DNA from: Candidatus Woesearchaeota archaeon
GTDB lineage: Archaea; Nanobdellota; Nanobdellia; Woesearchaeales; JACJVV01
Length of the DNA: 64,000 bases
Assembly: GCA_020637495.1 (NCBI GenBank)
Contig: JACJVV010000001.1
Span: 372,001-436,000 of the forward strand
Direction of reading: 5' to 3'
In this document: positions 7,631 through 15,110 of the stretch, piece by piece
Layout: the number at the start of each line of letters is the position of its first letter
Position numbering within the stretch: position 1 is the first letter of the stretch
Program-made: the position numbers and the translations under genes
The notes under the pieces: generated by a model
What the model saw: only the letters and a program-made list of their open reading frames with translations
The model's database searches: none
What the model was told of the DNA's origin: nothing

Positions 7631-7710
7631 AAAATATGAGCATACGACAACGAAAATCAAAAGATTTTCGAGCCTTATGCAGTTAATGGTGAAAATATGA
7701 GCATACGACA
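7631..7710 (+). repeat. 19-bp direct repeat of a gene start flanking a perfect hairpin
   Basis: AAAATATGAGCATACGACA occurs at 7631-7649 and again at 7692-7710, where it carries the start of the next gene. The first copy opens a 16-codon reading frame (7636-7686) that begins with the same MSIR and ends in TAA. Between the copies is a perfect hairpin: CGAAAATC (7651-7658), AAAA loop, GATTTTCG (7663-7670). It looks like a duplication of the gene start, or an inserted palindrome with a target duplication, leaving a short upstream ORF. Confidence 0.7.
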
Positions 7711-7888
7711 TGACAGGGACTTAAGATACAGGAAGACAAGATGTAAAACTGTAATCAGGCCTAAGACTTTCTCTACTGAGGAAAGTGCTAAAAAGTATGC
7801 TGAAACAAATAAAATTTCTAAGTATAAGCTTGTTAACCTAAAATCTTCTGAGAATAGCAAGAAGAAGATAAGGGTTGTTGCTGAGTAA
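7697..7888 (+). CDS. Small basic protein at end of ribosomal operon, unknown family
   Basis: A 63-residue Lys/Arg-rich protein (starts MSIRHDRDLRYRKTRCKT and ends KKIRVVAE). I do not recognise an experimentally described family, though the composition and position at the end of an r-protein/RNA polymerase operon fit a ribosome- or RNA polymerase-associated protein. A GGTG sequence lies just before the repeat that carries its ATG. It occupies the place where rpoK is often found but does not resemble Rpo6. Confidence 0.65.
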   Translation: MSIRHDRDLRYRKTRCKTVIRPKTFSTEESAKKYAETNKISKYKLVNLKSSENSKKKIRVVAE

Positions 7889-7920
7889 ATCTGTCTTATA
7901 ACTGTTTCTTAGAAGTAAGG

Positions 7921-7929
7921 TTTTTAAAT
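7921..7929 (+). promoter_or_regulatory. TATA box of leuS
   Basis: TTTTTAAAT is centred about 26 bases before the LeuRS ATG, the spacing expected for a leaderless archaeal transcript. It separates leuS from the ribosomal operon. Confidence 0.55.
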
Positions 7930-7950
7930 CACTTTAGATTCAGTTTATTC

Positions 7951-10704
7951 ATGACAGAAAACAGCAATATTAATACAACTTCAAAGCCAGAATTGCTTAC
8001 AATAGCAGAGAAGTGGCAGAAGAAATGGGAAGAATCAGGTATATTCAATGTTGATATGGATTCTAAGAAAAAGAAATTCTACTGTTTAGAGATGTATCCT
8101 TACCCTTCTGGGAAATTGCACATAGGGCATACAAGAAACTATTCGCTTGGTGACTGTTTCACCCGATATAAGAGGATGCAGGGATTCAATGTACTCTATC
8201 CTATGGGGTTTGATAGTTTCGGCCTGCCTGCAGAGAATGCGGCAATCAAGAATAATGCGAATCCAAGAGAATGGACCGATACAAGGATGAAAGAGATGGT
8301 CGCACAATTCAAGAGCCTTGGCTTCAGCTATGATTGGAACAGATATCTGTATAGCCATGATCCTGACTATTATAAGTGGAACCAGTGGTTCTTCATACAA
8401 ATGCTAAAGAAAGGGTTGGCTTACAAAAAAGTAGGTCTTGTCAACTGGTGCCCTGAATGCAACACTGTACTTGCAAATGAGCAAGTTCATGACGGAAAAT
8501 GCTGGAGGCATGAGAAGACAGATGTTGAAGTAAAGGAGTTATCTCAATGGTACTTGAAGATAACTGATTATGCAGATGAGCTTTTGCAAGACATAGAAAA
8601 GCTTGATCATTGGCCTGAGAAAGTAAGGACTATGCAGAAGAACTGGATAGGGAAAAGCTATGGCACTATAATCAAATTTGATGTTGTTGATGAAGACGGT
8701 AAAAAAATAGATGTTATTGAGACATTCACTACAAGACCAGATACGATATTTGGAGTAACATACCTTGTACTTGCAGCAGAGCATCCTAAATGCATCGAAT
8801 GGACAAAAGGTTCCTCTAAAGAATCTGAAGTCAAGAAATTCATATCAGAAGTGCAAAAGAAATCAATAATCGAAAGGACTGCTGAAGGGAAAGAGAAGAA
8901 CGGATTATTCTTAGGGAAGTATTTCATCAACCCAGTCAATGGAGATAAATGTCCATTATGGATTGCAGATTATGCATTGATGGATTATGGAACTGGTGCA
9001 GTAATGGCAGTCCCTACACATGACCAGAGAGATTTTGATTTTGCTAAAAAATACTCATTACCTATGAAGATAGTCATAAATCCATTAGATGGATGGGAGC
9101 TTAAGGTCGAGAAGATGACAAGAGCTTTTGTAGACGAGGGGAAACTTGTAAATTCAGGAGATTTTGATGGTATGCACAACAGAGATGCGATAGAGAAAAT
9201 TTCTGAATGGATGGAAGAAAACAAATGGGGAAAACGGACAGTAAATTACAAGCTTCGGGATTGGCTTGTATCTCGTCAAAGATATTGGGGAACACCGATT
9301 CCAATAATCAACTGCCCTAAATGCGGTCCAGTCCCTGAGAAAGAAGATAATCTTCCTGTTAAGTTACCTGATGATGTAGATTTTACGAAAGGTGGGAATC
9401 CTATCGCAACATCAAAAACATTCATAGATTGCAAATGTCCTAATTGCAGCAGCCCTGCAAGACGAGAGACAGATACAATGGATACTTTTTTTGATAGCAG
9501 TTGGTATTATTTGCGTTATACTGATGGTAAACGTGATGGAACCAAGATGTTTGACCCTGAACAGGCAAATTATTGGATGGGAGTCGACCAATACATAGGT
9601 GGGATAGAGCATGCTTGCATGCATCTGATCTATGCAAGATTCTTCACAAAAGCCCTTAGGGATATGGGAATGATCAAGCTTGATGAGCCATTCAAAAGAT
9701 TGCTTACACAGGGCATGGTCATCAAAGACGGTGCAAAGATGTCAAAAAGCTTAGGCAACGTAGTTGACCCTAGTGAATTCATAGAAAAATTCGGTCCTGA
9801 TACAGTGCGTCATTTCATCTTGTTCACTGCCCTTCCTGAAAAAGAGCTTGATTGGAGCGATAAAGGGGCAGAAGGAAGCTACCGTTTCGTCAAGAGACTA
9901 TATTCATTGAAGGATCTTGACATGGATTTTGAGAAATTTGATATTGATACATTAACAGATTCTGACAAATTTGTGCTATCAAGAGTGCATGGGACTATAA
10001 AGAAAGTTTCCGAAGAGATGGAATCATTCAGGATAAGCATTGCGATCGGCGATATGATGAGCTTAGTAAATGATATCCAGGACTACAGCAAAGGAAATCC
10101 AAACAAGTCCATAATTGGCGAGTGTGTCAAGAATATTATATTGTTATTGTCACCTATTGCTCCTCATGTATGTGAAGAGATATGGGCTTCACTTGAATTA
10201 GGTAAGAACGAAGGTATTGAATATTGCTCCCTTGCAGACTGGCCTAATTATGATGAGAAGTTGATTGACGATGGTGCTGAAAGTGCACAGGAAATGGTTG
10301 AACAGACAATCTCAGATATAAGGAATGTGTTAGGAATAATCAAAGCAGAGAATCCTAAAAAAATAACCTTATTCATCTCTGAAAACTGGAAATATGATTT
10401 CTTCAGAATGCTGAAGCACGCTTTGGAAAAGACACGTAACATCGGCGAGATAATGAAAGAGGTAATGATCGATGAATACAAGAAGGAAATCGGGAATCTG
10501 GTCCCAAGGTTAGTGAAGGACCAAAGCAAGATACCAATAGTGGTACTGGACCAGGATAGGGAATTTAGTGTCCTTCATGGTAATAAGGATAAATTAAGCG
10601 ATGCTTTCGGATGTGATTTTGAGATCGTAAAAGCTGAAGACAGTCCAGAGCAGAAAGCGAAGCAGGCAATGCCCGGGAAACCAAGCCTTGTCGTCGAGAA
10701 ATGA
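7951..10704 (+). CDS. leuS: Leucyl-tRNA synthetase, bacterial-type core
   Basis: A 917-residue class I synthetase charging tRNA-Leu. The HIGH motif is at 57-60 within MYPYPSGKLHIGHTRNYSLG, zinc-domain cysteines follow (WCPECN), the editing domain holds TTRPDTIFGVTY, and KMSKS is near 596-600. The wording of these blocks, including NWIGKS and FDSSWYYLRY, is that of bacterial LeuRS, not the archaeal/eukaryotic type. The C-terminal 130 residues, ending in KAKQAMPGKPSLVVE, look instead like the archaeal LeuRS tail. So it appears mosaic. A lone gene with its own TATA box. Confidence 0.95.
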   Translation: MTENSNINTTSKPELLTIAEKWQKKWEESGIFNVDMDSKKKKFYCLEMYPYPSGKLHIGHTRNYSLGDCFTRYKRMQGFNVLYPMGFDSFGLPAENAAIKNNANPREWTDTRMKEMVAQFKSLGFSYDWNRYLYSHDPDYYKWNQWFFIQMLKKGLAYKKVGLVNWCPECNTVLANEQVHDGKCWRHEKTDVEVKELSQWYLKITDYADELLQDIEKLDHWPEKVRTMQKNWIGKSYGTIIKFDVVDEDGKKIDVIETFTTRPDTIFGVTYLVLAAEHPKCIEWTKGSSKESEVKKFISEVQKKSIIERTAEGKEKNGLFLGKYFINPVNGDKCPLWIADYALMDYGTGAVMAVPTHDQRDFDFAKKYSLPMKIVINPLDGWELKVEKMTRAFVDEGKLVNSGDFDGMHNRDAIEKISEWMEENKWGKRTVNYKLRDWLVSRQRYWGTPIPIINCPKCGPVPEKEDNLPVKLPDDVDFTKGGNPIATSKTFIDCKCPNCSSPARRETDTMDTFFDSSWYYLRYTDGKRDGTKMFDPEQANYWMGVDQYIGGIEHACMHLIYARFFTKALRDMGMIKLDEPFKRLLTQGMVIKDGAKMSKSLGNVVDPSEFIEKFGPDTVRHFILFTALPEKELDWSDKGAEGSYRFVKRLYSLKDLDMDFEKFDIDTLTDSDKFVLSRVHGTIKKVSEEMESFRISIAIGDMMSLVNDIQDYSKGNPNKSIIGECVKNIILLLSPIAPHVCEEIWASLELGKNEGIEYCSLADWPNYDEKLIDDGAESAQEMVEQTISDIRNVLGIIKAENPKKITLFISENWKYDFFRMLKHALEKTRNIGEIMKEVMIDEYKKEIGNLVPRLVKDQSKIPIVVLDQDREFSVLHGNKDKLSDAFGCDFEIVKAEDSPEQKAKQAMPGKPSLVVEK

Positions 10705-11358
10705 TCAGAATAATCTTTTTATTGTGCTATAATCCAGGTCATTGATATCATCCAGAACTATGTCTGCATATTGCAGGTCTTCTTTAGAATGATACTTGTT
10801 TGCAATACCTATAGATCTGAATCCTCCTGCGATAGCAGCTTCAATCCCTCTTGCTGCATCTTCTATGACAACACATTTTTTTGGCGATAAGCCTATCCCT
10901 TCAGCACATTTCAAAAACACTTGTGGGTTTGGCTTATGATATTCTATACAGTCTGCTGTTACAATAGCAGAGAAATAATCCTTTATCCCCATGACTTCCA
11001 GGATTTGTATTGTCCTTCCTTTCTGAGAGGATGTTCCAACAGCTATTGGTATCTTGTTCTTTCTCAATGAATCTAATGTTTGGATTATATTCTCCTGTAT
11101 TGGCTGTTCTTTTAGCAGCTTCAATTCATATTCCCATGCTTCTCTTCCGAATATATCAGGCATGAAAGAACTACCATATTTCTCATTTAGGCTAGGCAAA
11201 GAATCTTTGAGTGATCTTCCGACTGCAAATTTTATGTCTTCCTCTGTTAATCTTCCATATGGTTCAAAGACTTTCTGGAATGCTTTTGCTATTAATGGAA
11301 GCGTATCTACTAAAACACCATCCATATCAAATATTACTCCGAATTCTGCCTGTTCCAT
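10705..11358 (-). CDS. HAD-superfamily phosphatase (beta-phosphoglucomutase-like)
   Basis: A 217-residue HAD hydrolase with motif I FDMDGVLVDT (10-19), motif II around VGTSSQKG, and motif IV in VVIEDAARGIEAA. The helical cap after motif I places it with subfamily I phosphatases/phosphomutases such as phosphoglycolate phosphatase and beta-phosphoglucomutase. The substrate is unknown. It lies directly downstream of a close paralogue (11383-12051), evidently a tandem duplication, and ends back-to-back with leuS. Confidence 0.85.
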   Translation of the reverse strand: MEQAEFGVIFDMDGVLVDTLPLIAKAFQKVFEPYGRLTEEDIKFAVGRSLKDSLPSLNEKYGSSFMPDIFGREAWEYELKLLKEQPIQENIIQTLDSLRKNKIPIAVGTSSQKGRTIQILEVMGIKDYFSAIVTADCIEYHKPNPQVFLKCAEGIGLSPKKCVVIEDAARGIEAAIAGGFRSIGIANKYHSKEDLQYADIVLDDINDLDYSTIKRLF

Positions 11359-11382
11359 CTTATCTATGCTTGTTTCTTTACA

Positions 11383-12051
11383 TTAATCATCGAATAGGTT
11401 ATCTATTACCCTATAATTGAGTTGTCCTATATTATCCAAGATTATATCTGCGTGATTGAATTCAATTGGTTCATGCAACATGCTTGCAACAGCTATTGAC
11501 CTGAAATTCCCTCTTCTTGCCGCTTCTATCCCAGCGATACTATCATCAATCACTACACATCTATCAGGAGTTATGTTTATCGATTCAGCACATTTCAAGA
11601 ATACCTGTGGATCTGGTTTATGGTATTCTATGCAATCTGCTGTAATTATTCCCATGAAATAATTGTGAACGCCCATTGCATTAAGCAATCCCTCAGCTCT
11701 TGACCTTTGGGATGATGTCCCTAAAGCTATTGGGATCCTGCTCTGCTGCATGTAATCAAGGGCTTCAATGATATTTCTAGGCATTGGCTTCTGCCTAAGC
11801 ATCTCTACCTCATATTCAAGAGTGTTCGTACCAAAGTCATCCATTGTGATGTTACTACCAAATTTCTCATTGAGCCGTGGGAGCTCGTCTCTTAAGGACC
11901 TGCCATTGACTTCTTTCATGTCCTGTTCTGTAAAATTCCCATATGGTTCAAATATCCTTGCCATGCATCTAACTATCCCTGGCATGGTGTCTAGCAATAC
12001 CCCATCCATGTCGAATATTACCCCATATCTCGGTTGTATCACATGCTGCAT
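11383..12051 (-). CDS. HAD-superfamily phosphatase, tandem paralogue
   Basis: A 222-residue paralogue of the next gene: motif I FDMDGVLLDT, motif II LGTSSQRS, motif IV VVIDDSIAGIEAA, and shared stretches such as ADCIEYHKPDPQVFLKCAE. Start chosen because a TATA box lies 30 bases upstream. The two copies differ enough that they may have separate substrates. It is divergent from trpS across a 63-bp gap with a single palindromic TATA element. Confidence 0.85.
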   Translation of the reverse strand: MQHVIQPRYGVIFDMDGVLLDTMPGIVRCMARIFEPYGNFTEQDMKEVNGRSLRDELPRLNEKFGSNITMDDFGTNTLEYEVEMLRQKPMPRNIIEALDYMQQSRIPIALGTSSQRSRAEGLLNAMGVHNYFMGIITADCIEYHKPDPQVFLKCAESINITPDRCVVIDDSIAGIEAARRGNFRSIAVASMLHEPIEFNHADIILDNIGQLNYRVIDNLFDD

Positions 12052-12077
12052 TATTGTCCATAAATTTCAGGAAAACT

Positions 12078-12085
12078 ATTTAAAT
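12078..12085. promoter_or_regulatory. Palindromic TATA element shared by divergent genes
   Basis: ATTTAAAT is centred 30 bases from the HAD start (12051, minus) and 33 bases from the trpS start (12115, plus). It is the only clear TATA box in the 63-bp gap, so it may serve both directions. Confidence 0.5.
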
Positions 12086-12114
12086 ATTCATCTAATAAAG
12101 AAGATAGATTAAAT

Positions 12115-13266
12115 ATGACAGGAAAAGCAACTGTTACACCATGGGAAGTCAAGGGAAATATCGATTATGATAAGCTCATAAAAGAGTTTGGAGTCTCAAA
12201 GATAGATGATGAGCTTCTTTCTAGGATAGAGAAGCATGCCAAGAAAAAAGGACTTGAACTGCATCATATGTTGAGAAGAGGAATATTCTTTGCACATCGT
12301 GACTTGAAATTCATCCTTGATGAGTATGAGAAAGGCAACAAGTTCTTCCTTTATACAGGGAGAGCACCTTCTGGACATACACATATGGGCCATCTTGTAC
12401 CATGGATGTTCACGAAATGGTTACAGGATGTATTTGATGTTGAACTGTGGTTCCAGTTCCCTGATGATGAAAAGTTCTTGTTCAAGAAAGAGCTTTCTCT
12501 TGATGATACTAAGAAGTTCACATATGAAAACATGCTTGATGTCATAGCCGTAGGCTTTGACCCTAAGAAGACTCATTTCATAGTCGATACTGAACATGCA
12601 GGGATAATGTATAAGGAAGCATTAAAGGTCGCAAAATGCATAACTTTCTCAACTGCAAAATCAGCATTTGGTTTTACGAACGAACAGAATCTAGGTGCGA
12701 TATTCTACACGGCGATGCAGGCAGTACCAGCCTTTTTGCCTAATGTCCTTGATGGTTCAAGAAGGCCTTGCCTGATACCTCATGCAATAGATCAGGACCC
12801 TCATTTCAGAGTCAGCAGGGACGTAATACCTAAGATAGGATATGATAAACCAGGTTCAATACAATGCAGATTCCTTCCAGGACTTGGAGGGATGATAAGT
12901 GATGGTAAGATGTCAAGCTCTTCAGGAGATAATGCTACAGTATTCACCATTGATGATGCAAAAACTGTCAAGAAGAAGATCAATAAATATGCTTTTTCAG
13001 GTGGACAAGCTACAATAGAAGAGCATAGAGAGAAAGGGGGCAATCCTGATATTGACGTAAGCTATCAGTGGATGACATTCTTTGAGGAAGATGATGAACA
13101 GCTTAAGAAGCTATACTCTGACTATAGTTCAGGAAAGCTTCTGAGCGGTGAGCTTAAATCCATCCTGATCGAGAAGCTTAATTCATTCTTGGCAGGTCAT
13201 CAAGAGCGAAGGGAAAAAGCTAAGAAGGTTATAGATAAGTATATCTACAGGATAAAGAGTCCATAA
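12115..13266 (+). CDS. trpS: Tryptophanyl-tRNA synthetase
   Basis: A 383-residue class Ic synthetase of the archaeal/eukaryotic type. The HIGH-like motif is SGHTHMGH (about 86-93), the signature IPHAIDQDPHFRVSRD binds tryptophan, and the KMSKS loop reads KMSSS (about 265-269), the usual variant in this type. It charges tRNA-Trp, whose gene is at 40009-40082. Single gene. Confidence 0.95.
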   Translation: MTGKATVTPWEVKGNIDYDKLIKEFGVSKIDDELLSRIEKHAKKKGLELHHMLRRGIFFAHRDLKFILDEYEKGNKFFLYTGRAPSGHTHMGHLVPWMFTKWLQDVFDVELWFQFPDDEKFLFKKELSLDDTKKFTYENMLDVIAVGFDPKKTHFIVDTEHAGIMYKEALKVAKCITFSTAKSAFGFTNEQNLGAIFYTAMQAVPAFLPNVLDGSRRPCLIPHAIDQDPHFRVSRDVIPKIGYDKPGSIQCRFLPGLGGMISDGKMSSSSGDNATVFTIDDAKTVKKKINKYAFSGGQATIEEHREKGGNPDIDVSYQWMTFFEEDDEQLKKLYSDYSSGKLLSGELKSILIEKLNSFLAGHQERREKAKKVIDKYIYRIKSP

Positions 13267-13270
13267 ATTA

Positions 13271-13280
13271 TTTAAATATA
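13271..13280 (+). promoter_or_regulatory. TATA box for the 13298 gene
   Basis: TTTAAATATA about 25 bases before the ATG at 13298, leaderless spacing, starting only a few bases after the trpS stop. Confidence 0.5.
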
Positions 13281-13297
13281 TACACCAAAGAAGGACT

Positions 13298-13573
13298 ATG
13301 GCAAAAAAAGAGGGGAGATCTGCCGGAGAATTAGAGGAAAGGAGAATTGTCAGCCCTTTGAGCTCTTCGTTCATGCTGACAAGCATTGTAGGTTTTCTGA
13401 CATCTGCATTTTATCTTCCTACAATGGTTGATGTCTGGCCTTCTGCCATCGATTATGCTTTTGCATTTGGACTTGTATTTGTACTTATGTTCATAGCTTC
13501 ATTGATATCCATGACATATTCTCCATTGTCTGATCATCTTCAGATAGACGAGAAAAGAAGGATAAAACTTTGA
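13298..13573 (+). CDS. Small two-span membrane protein
   Basis: A 91-residue protein: charged N-terminus, a hydrophobic segment at about 25-45 (SFMLTSIVGFLTSAFYLP), a second at about 52-75 (YAFAFGLVFVLMFIASLISM), and a basic C-terminus. No family recognised. Archaea often carry such a protein near housekeeping genes, and nothing in its context defines a role. Confidence 0.65.
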   Translation: MAKKEGRSAGELEERRIVSPLSSSFMLTSIVGFLTSAFYLPTMVDVWPSAIDYAFAFGLVFVLMFIASLISMTYSPLSDHLQIDEKRRIKL

Positions 13574-13714
13574 TTTGGTTAACCATATTGTGATTACTTA
13601 TTAGTTACATGGCTTGGGAAAGGATACCTTTCAAAACATGATAACAAAAAACCACTAACAAAATACTGATATTGGATTCATTAAATCTTTATATACGCTA
13701 CAGGAAAGTGATTG

Positions 13715-14329
13715 ATGATGGCTTGGAAAAAACTGCTCGACACAAAAGATGTAATCGCCTATGAGAAAAAGGCCAAGGACAAGAAGATAAGGATTGAAGC
13801 AAGATTTAGGAAGAACAGGTGGAGAGTATACAAGACATATAATTTTCAAGAGAATGGTGAATGGGTCAGCCATGTCAATGAATATATAGCCGCATCATTG
13901 GATGAGACGCAGCAGCTGCTCCTCGAATTGAAGGGTGAGCAGGATATTGAACTGGATGATGTGAATTCAACTTCTAATGTCATACTTGAGCTAGAGAGAT
14001 GCTATAAGGAAGAGTTTGTCGAGAAATGGAAGCTTAAAATCGATAATTTCAGCGATGATAATTATGTGCATGTAAGATTCGATGAGACGATAAAGCTTGA
14101 CATAATACTTCATGACAGATATAACCAATTCGAAAAGCTGATTCTTGAGAAGATAATAAAATCCCTAGGACTTAGAGATATAAGCAACAGGATACAGTAT
14201 GATTTCTTCTACTATAGGAAGCATTCTGCAAAACGTCGTGTCTATGAGAAACCAATGGACAGAGAGCTTATAGCACAGCTAGAATTCAACATAGATAATA
14301 TGGATAATATCGATAATATAGATCCTTGA
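13715..14329 (+). CDS. Hypothetical protein
   Basis: A soluble protein of about 204 residues starting MAWKKLLDTKDVIAYEKK. The first 60 residues look like beta strands (IRIEARFRKNRWRVYKTYNF), followed by helices, and it ends in a short repeated Asn/Asp/Met run (NMDNIDNIDNIDP). I do not recognise the family. GTGATTG lies just before two tandem ATG codons; the second is taken as start. No catalytic motif is visible. Confidence 0.6.
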   Translation: MMAWKKLLDTKDVIAYEKKAKDKKIRIEARFRKNRWRVYKTYNFQENGEWVSHVNEYIAASLDETQQLLLELKGEQDIELDDVNSTSNVILELERCYKEEFVEKWKLKIDNFSDDNYVHVRFDETIKLDIILHDRYNQFEKLILEKIIKSLGLRDISNRIQYDFFYYRKHSAKRRVYEKPMDRELIAQLEFNIDNMDNIDNIDP

Positions 14330-14385
14330 TTGTATACGTGATTTAGAGATCTATGTAAAGAATAAAACGAATTGAGGTGTTAATA

Positions 14386-15069
14386 TTGGCAAAAGCTAAA
14401 TCTAAAAGTTCAAGCAATAAAAAAGCGAAATCAAATGTAAAAGACAATACAAAGTCCTCTTCATCGGACAAGAAAGATTTGGAAAATAAATCCATAAAAA
14501 AGTCAAAACCAATAAAATCAAATACTATAGTCATAGCAATAATAATATTGATAATATTAGTTGTCTTTGGTTTCAGCATCGCAAATTCCGGGCCTAAAGC
14601 AAAGGCAGGGGATAAGGTTTCAGTGTGGTATACAGGAAAACTCCAATCAGGAGAGATATTCGATACCAATGTGGAAGAGATGGCTGAAGGTACTGACATA
14701 GTGAGAGAAAAGTTTGAGCCATTATCATTCACAGTCGGTGCTGGCCAGATGATAAAAGGATTTGACAATGCTGTTGTCGGTATGAAAGTAGGCGAGAAGA
14801 AGACAGTGGAGCTTGCACCTGATGAGGCTTATGGTTCATATAAGGCAGAATATGTTCAGACATTGCCATTAGCTGAATTTGAATCAACCTTCAAACCTGT
14901 TGATGATCTTGAAGAAGGAATGGTTCTTTATTATCAATCACAAAATGGCAGGATTGGCTCTTTCATGATCAAAACAATCGGAAGGGATTTTGTTACCATC
15001 GATTTCAATCATGAACTTGCAGGCAAAAGTCTAATATTCGATATTGAGTTAGCATCAATAGATGAATAG
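14386..15069 (+). CDS. Membrane-anchored FKBP-type peptidyl-prolyl isomerase
   Basis: A protein of about 227 residues: a Lys/Ser-rich cytoplasmic N-terminus, one membrane span near 50-68 (IVIAIIILIILVVFGFSI), then an FKBP domain exposed outside (VSVWYTGKLQSGEIFDTN, GAGQMIKGFDNAVVGMKVGEKK, APDEAYG). The domain continues with the flap insert of SlyD-like archaeal FKBPs. It likely helps fold secreted proteins. The start is TTG at 14386 because GAGGTG (14374-14379) sits six bases upstream; the in-frame GTG at 14377 is part of that site. Confidence 0.85.
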   Translation: MAKAKSKSSSNKKAKSNVKDNTKSSSSDKKDLENKSIKKSKPIKSNTIVIAIIILIILVVFGFSIANSGPKAKAGDKVSVWYTGKLQSGEIFDTNVEEMAEGTDIVREKFEPLSFTVGAGQMIKGFDNAVVGMKVGEKKTVELAPDEAYGSYKAEYVQTLPLAEFESTFKPVDDLEEGMVLYYQSQNGRIGSFMIKTIGRDFVTIDFNHELAGKSLIFDIELASIDE

Positions 15070-15110
15070 CGACCAAAAATAATTTTAATACTAAATGATG
15101 CAATGATCAA

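Noticed and set aside
10705..12051. One broken HAD gene split in two
   Set aside because: Each of the two frames has a full motif set and its own start, so they are intact tandem paralogues.
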